The translations under genes were made by a program, and so were the position numbers. From Natronosporangium sp035305625 (GTDB lineage: Bacteria; Actinomycetota; Actinomycetes; Mycobacteriales; Micromonosporaceae): 64,000 nucleotides of DNA. The DNA lies in the NCBI GenBank assembly GCA_963809545.1, contig CAWEKD010000007.1, positions 372,001 to 436,000 of the forward strand, read 5' to 3'. Below the pieces are notes generated by a model, which made no database searches, was not told the DNA's origin, and saw nothing but the letters and a program-made list of their open reading frames with translations. Positions 35,529 to 42,550 of the stretch are shown here, one piece after another (positions within the stretch are counted from its first letter, which is position 1; every line of letters starts with the position of its first letter).

Positions 35529-36152
35529 TCATCGGGCCGGGGAAGGGGTGGGGGTGACGCGTTCCGGAACAGTCGGGCTCGGCTCCTCCGACTCGGTAGG
35601 GCGGGGAGTCTCCGCCTCCGAGGTCGGGGGCTCCTCCTCACAGCCCACCCCGTCGCCGTCCCGGTCCAGCCCGAACGGGTCCACCTTGGGATCGACCAGT
35701 CGGACTCCCCGGGGGGCGTAGTTGGGGCCGTCACCGCTCCCACCTTCGCAGTCATAGTCGCCGATGCCGTCGACACACCAGTCCTCGGAGTCGACGTACG
35801 CGGCGCAGTCTCCCGGCGGTATCCCACCGCCACCGCCCCCGTTGTCGGGTTCGTCCCCGGTCGGGCTACTCGGCGGCGCCACCCGGGGCGGGCTCCCCGG
35901 GGTACCCGGGGACACCTGCCGATCCGGCTCCTCGGAGTCGCCTTCCGGATCATCCCGACCGCTGACCAGCAGCACCAGCCCGCAGCAGCACAGCGCCAGC
36001 ACCGCGGCGCCCACCGCCGCCACCACGATCAGGCGGCGGCCGGTGAACCATTCCCGCCAGCGCGACCAGTTCCATCCGTCACGGCGGTACCCACCTCCCT
36101 GCCGGGCAGGTGGTACCCCCGGTGACTCCGGTCCACGCCTAGCGGGGGTCAA
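35529..36152 (-). CDS. Single-TM protein with Excalibur-like Cys/Asp module
   Basis: About 207 residues. The best start is a TTG at 36152, as no ATG or GTG fits before the membrane helix; this is uncertain. A basic N-terminus is followed by one membrane helix (about 40-64, with CCC at its end), a Pro/Gly linker, then GDCAAYVDSEDWCVDGIGDY...DRDGDGVGCE and a Pro/Thr/Glu-rich tail. The module is nearly identical to that in the gene at 33976-35295. It probably lies outside the membrane. Function unknown. It follows aroG by 41 nt on the same strand. Confidence 0.65.
   Translation of the reverse strand: MTPARRGPESPGVPPARQGGGYRRDGWNWSRWREWFTGRRLIVVAAVGAAVLALCCCGLVLLVSGRDDPEGDSEEPDRQVSPGTPGSPPRVAPPSSPTGDEPDNGGGGGGIPPGDCAAYVDSEDWCVDGIGDYDCEGGSGDGPNYAPRGVRLVDPKVDPFGLDRDGDGVGCEEEPPTSEAETPRPTESEEPSPTVPERVTPTPSPAR
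35670..35732 (-). repeat. Direct repeat copy B within Excalibur gene
   Basis: Identical over 63 nt to 34192-34254, about 1.5 kb away in the same orientation. It encodes the same Asp/Cys-rich module. Confidence 0.8.
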
Positions 36153-36193
36153 CCCGGCGGTAGCCGGCTACCCCGCCGCCGTACCGTGGCGGG

Positions 36194-37600
36194 TCAGCCG
36201 CGGAGCATCTCGGCGACGAGGAACGCCAGCTCCAACGACTGCTGGGTGTTCAGCCGCGGGTCGCAGGCGGTCTCGTACCGGTCCGGCAGATCGGTGTCCT
36301 CGATGGACTGGGCGCCGCCCAGGCACTCGGTGACGTCCTCCCCGGTCAACTCCACGTGGATGCCGCCGGGGTGGGTGCCTAGGTTCCGGTGCACCTCGAA
36401 GAACCCGAGCACCTCGTCCACGATCCGGTCGAAGTGTCGGGTCTTGAACCCGTTGGAGGACTCCACGGTGTTGCCGTGCATCGGGTCGCACTGCCAGACC
36501 ACCTTGTGACCGGCGGCGGTGACCTTCTCCACGATCGGCGGCAGCAGCTCCCGGATCCGGTGGTTACCCATCCGGGTGATCAGGGTGAGCCGCCCGGGGA
36601 TGTTCTGCGGGTTGAGCTTCTCGCACAGCGCCACCACGTCGTCCGGGGTGGCGGTCGGGCCGAGCTTGACCCCGATCGGGTTGGCGATCCGGGACACGAA
36701 GTCGATGTGGGCTCCGTCGATCTGCCGGGTCCGCTCCCCCACCCACAGGAAGTGCCCGGACAGCCCGTACGCCCGGCCGTCGGCCACCCGGGTCAACGCC
36801 CGGTCGTACTCCAGGGCCAGCGCCTCGTGGGAGCAGTAGAGGGTGACGGTGCGCAGCGACTCGTCGTCGGTCATGCCGCACGCCTTGATGAACGCCAGCG
36901 CCCGGTCGATCTCGCGGGCGATGGCTTCGTACCGCTCCCCGGCGGGCGACTCCCGCACGAAGCCCTTGTTCCAGTCGTGCACCGCGTGCAGGTCGGCCAT
37001 GCCGCCGCCGAGGTAGGCCCGGAGCATGTTCATGGCGCTGGAGGCGTTGGCGTACGCCCGAATGATCCGCTGCGGGTCGGCCACCCGCGCCTCCGGCGTC
37101 GCCTCCAGCGAGTTGATCATGTCGCCGCGGTAGACCGGCAGTCCGAGCGCGTCGGTGTCGTTGCTGCGGGGCTTGGTGTACTGGCCCGCCACCCGGGCCA
37201 CCTTCACCACCGGCATGGAGGCGCCGTAGGTGAGCACCACCGCCATCTGCAGCAGGGTGCGCGCGTTGGCCAGCAGGTGGCTTTCGGTGTTGTCGGCGAA
37301 CGTCTCGGCGCAGTCCCCGCCTTGCAGCAGGAACGCCTTGCCTTCACACACCAGCGCCAGCCGCTCTCGGAGCTGGTCCACCTCGTAGGGGGCCACGATC
37401 GACGGCACGTTGTCGAGTACCCGGCACACGTTGTCTACCTCGGCCGGGTCCGGCCACGGCGGCGTCTGCGCACGCGGCAGCTGTCGCCACACATCCAGGC
37501 CGAGGGCCGCGGCCTCGGCCGGATCGGTGGCGGGACGAGCGACGGAAAAAGCCGGGGACGTGATCCCGGGGTTGCTGAACTGGTGCCATGGCCGGCTCAT
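36194..37600 (-). CDS. aroG: Class II 3-deoxy-D-arabino-heptulosonate 7-phosphate (DAHP) synthase
   Basis: First step of the shikimate pathway: phosphoenolpyruvate plus erythrose 4-phosphate gives DAHP. 468 residues, the size of plant-type class II enzymes such as M. tuberculosis AroG (Rv2178c). Motifs: LLQGGDCAETF with a metal-ligand Cys, VARVAGQYTKPRS, YRGDMIN, HFLWVGERTRQ, GVKLGPTA, RMGNHRI, WQCDPMHGNT and GGIHVELTGEDVTECLGG. I use the ATG at 37600 (MSRPWHQF), with a -10 at leaderless spacing; ATG 37606 is an alternative. It sits next to proC, not in a shikimate operon. Confidence 0.95.
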   Translation of the reverse strand: MSRPWHQFSNPGITSPAFSVARPATDPAEAAALGLDVWRQLPRAQTPPWPDPAEVDNVCRVLDNVPSIVAPYEVDQLRERLALVCEGKAFLLQGGDCAETFADNTESHLLANARTLLQMAVVLTYGASMPVVKVARVAGQYTKPRSNDTDALGLPVYRGDMINSLEATPEARVADPQRIIRAYANASSAMNMLRAYLGGGMADLHAVHDWNKGFVRESPAGERYEAIAREIDRALAFIKACGMTDDESLRTVTLYCSHEALALEYDRALTRVADGRAYGLSGHFLWVGERTRQIDGAHIDFVSRIANPIGVKLGPTATPDDVVALCEKLNPQNIPGRLTLITRMGNHRIRELLPPIVEKVTAAGHKVVWQCDPMHGNTVESSNGFKTRHFDRIVDEVLGFFEVHRNLGTHPGGIHVELTGEDVTECLGGAQSIEDTDLPDRYETACDPRLNTQQSLELAFLVAEMLRG

Positions 37601-37608
37601 GAGCATCA

Positions 37609-37614
37609 AGCCTA
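37609..37614 (-). promoter_or_regulatory. -10 element for leaderless aroG transcript
   Basis: On the minus strand TAGGCT ends 8 nt before the ATG at 37600. No riboswitch or attenuator structure is recognised in the 201-nt gap up to proC. Confidence 0.45.
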
Positions 37615-37801
37615 GGCCAGTGCAAATGGCGTCGGCGGGCAGGATGCGCTCAAGCCAAGCACAACACTGTGACGTTGCTGACTTCCCGCCGGTGCGGGCT
37701 GCGTACCCGCTGGCGTAACCGGTCGCCACGGCGGCACTGAGGAAATCTCACCACGGTCCTGTTAGACCTCGGGTGCGGACCACGGGGCCGTGCACCAGCG
37801 G

Positions 37802-38620
37802 TCAGTCGTCGGAGGCGGCCAGTTCGCGGGCTCGGTCCCGGGCGGCCTCCAACGCGTCGATCACCGCCGACCGCACCGCGTGCCGTTCCAGCTCCCGGAG
37901 GGCGGCGATGGTGGTACCGGCCGGGGAGGTGACCGCTTCCCGCAGCTTCACCGGGTGCTCGCCGGAGTCGCGCAGCATCATCGCCGAGCCGATGGCGGTC
38001 TGCACGATCAGGTCGTGCGCCACCTGCCGGGGTAGGCCGAGCAGGATCCCGGCGTCGGTCATCGCCTCCACCAGGTAGTAGAAGTACGCCGGTCCGGACC
38101 CGGACAGCGCGGTCACCGCGTCCAGTTGCGACTCCGGTAGCCGGAGAGTGCGGCCCAGTGGCTGGAACAGCTCCTCGGCGAGGGCCAGGTGTTCCCCGGT
38201 GGCGTGGGGGCCGGCGGCGAGCACACTCATGGCCTGATCCACCACCGCCGGGGTGTTGGTCATCACCCGCACCACCGGGGTGCCTTCCGGCAGCCGGACC
38301 GCGAAGTATCTGGTGGTCAGCCCCGCACACAGCGACACCACCAGCCGGTCGGGCGTCACCTTCGGGCCGAACTCGGCCAGCAGGGAGCCGGCGTCCTGCG
38401 GCTTGACGGTGATCACCAGCACCTCGGCTTCGGCTACCGCGGTCACGTTGTCGACCACCCGCACCCCGTACCGCTCCTGGAGCGTCTGGGCGCGTTCGGC
38501 GCGCCGGGTGGTGGCGCGCAGCCGGTCGACCGGCCAACCGGCGCGTAGCAGTCCTGCCAGTAGTAGTTCTCCGATTTTCCCGGCGCCGATCACGGCGACC
38601 GTGTGTGCCCCCACCCCCAT
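37802..38620 (-). CDS. proC: Pyrroline-5-carboxylate reductase
   Basis: Last step of proline synthesis, NAD(P)H-dependent reduction of pyrroline-5-carboxylate. 272 residues: the Rossmann motif VAVIGAGKIGELLLAGLL, ITVKPQ, the VVRVMTNTPAVV segment, and the conserved C-terminal signature DAVTALSGSGPAYFYYLVEAMTDAG...REAVTSPAGTTIAALRELE. The ATG at 38620 is chosen because the Rossmann strand starts a few residues later and a TAATGT -10 sits at leaderless spacing. Confidence 0.95.
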   Translation of the reverse strand: MGVGAHTVAVIGAGKIGELLLAGLLRAGWPVDRLRATTRRAERAQTLQERYGVRVVDNVTAVAEAEVLVITVKPQDAGSLLAEFGPKVTPDRLVVSLCAGLTTRYFAVRLPEGTPVVRVMTNTPAVVDQAMSVLAAGPHATGEHLALAEELFQPLGRTLRLPESQLDAVTALSGSGPAYFYYLVEAMTDAGILLGLPRQVAHDLIVQTAIGSAMMLRDSGEHPVKLREAVTSPAGTTIAALRELERHAVRSAVIDALEAARDRARELAASDD

Positions 38621-38627
38621 GAGCAGG

Positions 38628-38633
38628 ACATTA
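38628..38633 (-). promoter_or_regulatory. -10 element for leaderless proC transcript
   Basis: On the minus strand TAATGT ends 7 nt before the ATG at 38620. Confidence 0.45.
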
Positions 38634-38654
38634 CTCCTCTCCCATTGATCCGGG

Positions 38655-38687
38655 CCTCGGTGGTCCGCCGGCGGCGGACCACCGAGG
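38655..38687 (-). terminator. Strong hairpin terminator after phosphofructokinase
   Basis: A perfect 15-bp stem (38655-38669 with 38673-38687) and 3-nt loop lies 12 nt past the stop of the minus-strand phosphofructokinase gene at 38700. Confidence 0.7.
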
Positions 38688-38699
38688 TGGACCTGGCCG

Positions 38700-39725
38700 T
38701 CAGCCGAAGAAGATCTCAGCCTCGGCGTACCGCTCCAGCGGCACGGTCTTGATTTCCTGGGTGGCCTCGGCCAACGGCACCCGGACGATGTCGGTGCCCC
38801 GCAGCGCCACCATCTTGCCCCAGTCGCCGTCGTTGGCCGCGTCAATCGCGTGCAGCCCGAACCGGGTCGCCAGCACCCGGTCGAACGCGGTGGGGGTGCC
38901 GCCCCGCTGCACGTGCCCCAGCACCACGGTCCGGGCTTCCTTGCCGGTACGCGTCTCCAGTTCCCCGGCCAGCCACTGGCCGATCCCGCCGAGTCGGACG
39001 TGGCCGAACGCGTCCCGCTCCTGGCTCTGCAGCACCCGCTGCCCCTCCTTGGGGGTCGCCCCCTCGGCGACCACCACGATCGGCGCGTACTGGGTCTCGA
39101 ACCGCTTCCGCACGTACGCGGCCACTTCCTCGATGTCGAACGGCCGCTCCGGCACCAGGATCACGTTGGCGCCGCCGGCCAGACCGGCGTGCAGTGCGAT
39201 CCACCCGGCGTACCGGCCCATCACCTCCACCACCAGGCACCGGTGGTGGCTCTCGGCGGTGGTGTGCAGCCGGTCGATCGCCTCCATGGCGATGTTGACT
39301 GCGGTGTCGAACCCGAACGTGTAGTCGGTGGCGTTCAGGTCGTTGTCGATGGTCTTCGGTACCCCGACCACCCGGACCCCCTGCTCGTGCAGCTTGGCGG
39401 CCACCCCGAGGGTGTCCTCGCCGCCGATGGCGATCAGAGCGTCCAGGCGGTTGTCCTCCATGCTCTTGATCACCTTCTCCACCCCGCCCTCGATCTTGAA
39501 CGGGTTGGTCCGGGAGGAGCGGAGAATGGTGCCGCCGCGCGGCAGGATGCCACGCACCGCAGCGATGTCCAGGGGCATGGTCAGGTTCTCCAGCGGTCCC
39601 TGCCAGCCGTTGCGGTAGCCCACGAACTCGTGGCCGTATTCGGTGATCCCCTTGCGGACCACCGCTCGGATCACCGCGTTGAGGCCTGGGCAGTCACCGC
39701 CACCGGTGAGCACGCCAATTCGCAT
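38700..39725 (-). CDS. pfkA: 6-phosphofructokinase with PPi-type residues
   Basis: Glycolytic phosphofructokinase of 341 residues. GGGDCPGLN at the N-terminus, GGEDT at 101-105, PKTIDND at 123-129 with the catalytic Asp, MGRYAGWIA and GGTPTAFDR are all visible. At the two positions that separate phosphoryl donors it has Asp104 and Lys124, not the Gly104 and Gly124 of E. coli ATP-PfkA. That pair is characteristic of pyrophosphate-dependent enzymes such as that of Amycolatopsis methanolica, so PPi use is likely; such enzymes work reversibly. The start follows AAGGGACG at a normal distance. Confidence 0.9.
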   Translation of the reverse strand: MRIGVLTGGGDCPGLNAVIRAVVRKGITEYGHEFVGYRNGWQGPLENLTMPLDIAAVRGILPRGGTILRSSRTNPFKIEGGVEKVIKSMEDNRLDALIAIGGEDTLGVAAKLHEQGVRVVGVPKTIDNDLNATDYTFGFDTAVNIAMEAIDRLHTTAESHHRCLVVEVMGRYAGWIALHAGLAGGANVILVPERPFDIEEVAAYVRKRFETQYAPIVVVAEGATPKEGQRVLQSQERDAFGHVRLGGIGQWLAGELETRTGKEARTVVLGHVQRGGTPTAFDRVLATRFGLHAIDAANDGDWGKMVALRGTDIVRVPLAEATQEIKTVPLERYAEAEIFFG

Positions 39726-39864
39726 GATTGGTCGTCCCTTCGATCCAGGGTGTGATTGCGAGAACCAGCCCTACGAAGTCCCCGGGACACACCTCGGCGC
39801 CGTTGCCGGCCCGGGGGGGCCGCACCTGGACACCCTAACCGCTGCTGGGCACGCCGGTCAGGCG

Positions 39865-40389
39865 CTACCGCCCGGATTCGTTCGCAGGGACGGAGGCGCC
39901 GGTCATCGCCCGCCACCGGGCCAGGTTGTGGCGCGCGTCGACCAGCGCATCGTGCCGGCCGGGTGGTGCTTCTGGCAGCTTGGGCCGCCCCCGATCGTCC
40001 CACAACTGCCGCAGGTCCTTCGTAAATCTCGGGATCTCCCGGGGCAATTGCGGCATAGTTCCCCACAATTGGGCCAGCGCCACGTGGTCGTAGGCGGCGA
40101 ACCACGCCCACAACTCGATCTGTTCGCCGGGCCGATCGCGCACCGGCTCGATCAGGAACTGCCACAGGTCGTCCCGGATCCGCGCCCGGGACCGCCACGC
40201 CGGATCCCCGGGCGAGGGAAGTTTGCTCAGTACGTGTTTACGGACCCACGGCACCGCCGCCGAGTCGTCGAACTCGGTGGAGACCGCGTAGAACTCCCGC
40301 CCGTATTCGTCGACTACCCCGATGGAGACCAGGTCAACCACCCGGCCGTCCTCGATGAACTCGCAGTCGTAGAAGTATCGGTAGACCAT
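39865..40389 (-). CDS. Rv2179c-type 3'-5' exoribonuclease (DEDD fold)
   Basis: 174 residues: MVYRYFYDCEFIEDGR with the first Asp/Glu pair (DCE), LWAWFAAYDHVAL with the second Asp, and HDALVDARHN with the final Asp/His pair, in the order of an RNase T-like DEDD nuclease. The M. tuberculosis homologue Rv2179c sits next to aroG and degrades RNA 3' overhangs. Start choice is uncertain among clustered ATGs (40389, 40398, 40401); I use the one at the conserved N-terminus. Confidence 0.88.
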   Translation of the reverse strand: MVYRYFYDCEFIEDGRVVDLVSIGVVDEYGREFYAVSTEFDDSAAVPWVRKHVLSKLPSPGDPAWRSRARIRDDLWQFLIEPVRDRPGEQIELWAWFAAYDHVALAQLWGTMPQLPREIPRFTKDLRQLWDDRGRPKLPEAPPGRHDALVDARHNLARWRAMTGASVPANESGR

Positions 40390-40445
40390 CGCCCTCATCA
40401 TCGCTGATCGACGTTGCTCCGGCTGCGTCGGTGGCCAGGCAGGAC

Positions 40446-40451
40446 TAGTCT
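40446..40451 (+). promoter_or_regulatory. -10 element for leaderless DUF1028 transcript
   Basis: TAGTCT ends 7 nt before the ATG at 40459. Confidence 0.45.
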
Positions 40452-40458
40452 GCCGGCC

Positions 40459-41298
40459 ATGACCTACTCCATCGTGGCGCGGGCCGGAGACGCCTTCGGG
40501 GTGGCGGTAGCCAGCCGGTTCCTGGCGGTCGGGGCGGTGGTTCCGGCGGCGGAGGTGGCGACCGGGGCGATCGCTACCCAGTCGTACGCAAACGTGGCGT
40601 ACCGCCCTCAAGGGTTGACACTGCTCCGCACCGGGGTGGCCGCCGCGGATGTGGTGGCCGGGTTGACCGCCGCCGACCCGGATCGGGACCGCCGACAGCT
40701 GGGGGTGGTGGGGCCGACCGGCCCCGGTGCTACCTTCACCGGCGCCGGCTGCCACGATTGGGCCGGTGGGGAGGCCGGGGATGGGTGGGCGATCCAGGGC
40801 AACCTGTTGGCGGGGCCGCAGGTGGTGACCGCGATGCGGGATGCCTGGCTGGCCAGCGACCCCCAGACGCCCCTGGCCCATCGCCTGCTGGCCGCGCTGC
40901 GGGCCGGGGACGCCGCCGGGGGTGACCGGCGGGGGCGGCAGAGCGCCGCGCTGCTGGTGGTGGCGCCCGGACAGGGGTACGGCGGCAGCGACACCCAGGT
41001 CGACCTGCGGGTCGACGACCACCCCGACCCGGTGACGGAGCTGGGGCGGTTGCTGGACCTGCACGACCTGCTGTTCGCGCCGTCCACCAGCCGGTCCGAG
41101 CTGACCGGCGCGGTCGCCGAGGAGGTACGCGACCTGCTGACCCGGCTGGGCCATGCCCCGGAGGACGAGTCGGTCCGCGCGTTGGACGCCGCGCTGGCCG
41201 ACTGGGCAGCAGGACAGAATCTGGAAGAACGGGTGACACCCGGCATGATCGACCTACGCGTGCTCGCCCACCTACGGGCCTGCGCGGAGGAGGGATAG
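40459..41298 (+). CDS. DUF1028 family protein (Ntn-hydrolase-like)
   Basis: 279 residues. It begins MTYSIVARAGDAFGVAVASRF, the DUF1028 signature, followed by AVGAVVPAAEVATGAIATQSYANVAY and GWAIQGNLLAGPQVV. The fold is thought to be related to Ntn hydrolases. A C-terminal helical extension of about 70 residues includes a peptidoglycan-binding-like TRLGH segment as in longer members. No activity is established. The Crp-family gene follows 6 nt downstream, so the two are probably co-transcribed. Confidence 0.8.
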   Translation: MTYSIVARAGDAFGVAVASRFLAVGAVVPAAEVATGAIATQSYANVAYRPQGLTLLRTGVAAADVVAGLTAADPDRDRRQLGVVGPTGPGATFTGAGCHDWAGGEAGDGWAIQGNLLAGPQVVTAMRDAWLASDPQTPLAHRLLAALRAGDAAGGDRRGRQSAALLVVAPGQGYGGSDTQVDLRVDDHPDPVTELGRLLDLHDLLFAPSTSRSELTGAVAEEVRDLLTRLGHAPEDESVRALDAALADWAAGQNLEERVTPGMIDLRVLAHLRACAEEG

Positions 41299-41304
41299 AA
41301 GACT

Positions 41305-42000
41305 GTGGAGGTACGTCTGCCGCCGGACCGCCCGGACGCCCTGACCGGAGTGGAGATGTTCGCCGGCTTGAGCCCGGAGGCCCGCCAGCGGGTGATCGCG
41401 GCGGCGGTGCCGTGCAGCTACCGCAAGGGCCAGGTCCTGTTTGAGCAGGATGACCCGGGTGATTCGTTGATCGTGCTCAAACGGGGCGCGGTAGTGGTGT
41501 ACCGGACCTCCCCCGCGGGGGAACGGGCCGTGTTGACGGTGGTCCGGCCGCCGGACGTGTTCGGTGAGGTGTCGCTGCTGGACGGTTCACCCCGCTCGGC
41601 CTCGGCAGAGGCGATCGAGGACTGTAGCGCGTTGCTGCTGTCCCGGGCAGCGTTCCTGGAGTTGGTGCACTCCAACCCGGCCATCCTGGACGCGGTGATG
41701 CGCTCCTTGGGCAGCCTGATTCGACGCCTGACGGAACAGAACGCCGACCACGTGTTCCTGGACTTGCCGGGGCGGGTGGCCAAGGCGCTGGTACGGCTGG
41801 CGGGGGACAGTCCCGCCCCGATGGTGACCATCGAGTTGAATCAGAGCCAGTTGGCGGAGATGGCCGGTGGCTCCCGGCAAAGCGTCAACCAGGCGATCGG
41901 TTCGTTCGCCAGCCGGGGTTGGCTGCGCACGGAGGGCCGCCGGATCGTCGTCACCGACCTGGCGGCGCTCCGTCGGCGCGCCGGCATCCCCGACAAGTGA
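41305..42000 (+). CDS. Crp/Fnr-family transcriptional regulator
   Basis: 231 residues. A cyclic-nucleotide-binding domain (about 18-130) has the phosphate-binding cassette FGEVSLLDGSPRSASAEA, including the Glu and Arg that contact cAMP in Crp. A long dimerisation helix leads to a winged helix-turn-helix, LNQSQLAEMAGGSRQSVNQAIGSFASRGWLRTEG. GGAGGG lies upstream of the GTG. A class III cyclase gene lies 550 bp downstream on the same strand, making a cAMP circuit plausible (inference). Confidence 0.88.
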   Translation: MEVRLPPDRPDALTGVEMFAGLSPEARQRVIAAAVPCSYRKGQVLFEQDDPGDSLIVLKRGAVVVYRTSPAGERAVLTVVRPPDVFGEVSLLDGSPRSASAEAIEDCSALLLSRAAFLELVHSNPAILDAVMRSLGSLIRRLTEQNADHVFLDLPGRVAKALVRLAGDSPAPMVTIELNQSQLAEMAGGSRQSVNQAIGSFASRGWLRTEGRRIVVTDLAALRRRAGIPDK

Positions 42001-42003
42001 CGA

Positions 42004-42038
42004 CGCCGGTGGGCTGGTCGGTGACCAGCCCACCGGCG
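42004..42038. terminator. Strong bidirectional hairpin terminator
   Basis: A perfect 16-bp stem (42004-42019 with 42023-42038) with a 3-nt loop lies right after the Crp-family stop and before the convergent small gene that stops at 42083. Confidence 0.7.
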
Positions 42039-42082
42039 CGGTATACCCCCCGGTCAGCCCTTACCCCCCGGATCAACCCTGA

Positions 42083-42388
42083 TCAGCTCGGCCCGGCCCA
42101 GCCCCCGTCCGGGGAGTCACCGCCGCCCCCACCGGTGCCCCCACTACCGCCGGAGCCACCACCAGAGCCACCGCCGGTCTCGCCGCCCTGCCCACCGGTG
42201 CCCCCACCGCCGGTGGACAGCCGGGCGCCCGCGCCCGCCAGCCCGCCGGGGAGATCAGCCGGCTCCGACACCGTCCCGGCCGCCTCCAGTTCGGCCAGGG
42301 TCGCGGCGTCCACATCGACCATGGCTCCGGCGGCGTGACGGGCGCCGTCGGCGTCGGTCCAGTCGCGCGCCAGTCGCACGTACACCAT
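42083..42388 (-). CDS. Small hypothetical protein with Gly-rich tail
   Basis: 101 residues from the ATG at 42388 (AAGGG with 8 nt spacing); a 7-residue longer version from 42409 is possible. The N-terminal 45 residues (VYVRLARDWTDADGARHAAGAMVDVDAATLAELEAAG) look like a compact beta domain with a terminal helix. The rest is almost pure Gly/Ser/Thr repeats of GGSGG/GGTGG type, probably disordered. It resembles small phage- or injection-structure-associated proteins in composition only. No function assigned. Confidence 0.5.
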   Translation of the reverse strand: MVYVRLARDWTDADGARHAAGAMVDVDAATLAELEAAGTVSEPADLPGGLAGAGARLSTGGGGTGGQGGETGGGSGGGSGGSGGTGGGGGDSPDGGWAGPS

Positions 42389-42550
42389 TAATCCGCCCTT
42401 TCCGCTCATAAAGATGCATCGGTGCCCACCTTGCGAGTGGACGGTTGATCTTGGCGGGCAACGACGTGGTCAGAATGCCGCAACCGGCGGAGCCCGCGCT
42501 AGCCGATAGACCGGTTTCCGACACTTCCACCAGCGGGCATACTTCTTAAA

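Noticed and set aside
36389..37615. Plus-strand frame opposite aroG
   Set aside because: Mirror frame of a clear class II DAHP synthase.
37620..37800. Attenuator or riboswitch ahead of aroG
   Set aside because: Only short GC hairpins are visible and the -10 sits next to the start codon, leaving no leader for attenuation.
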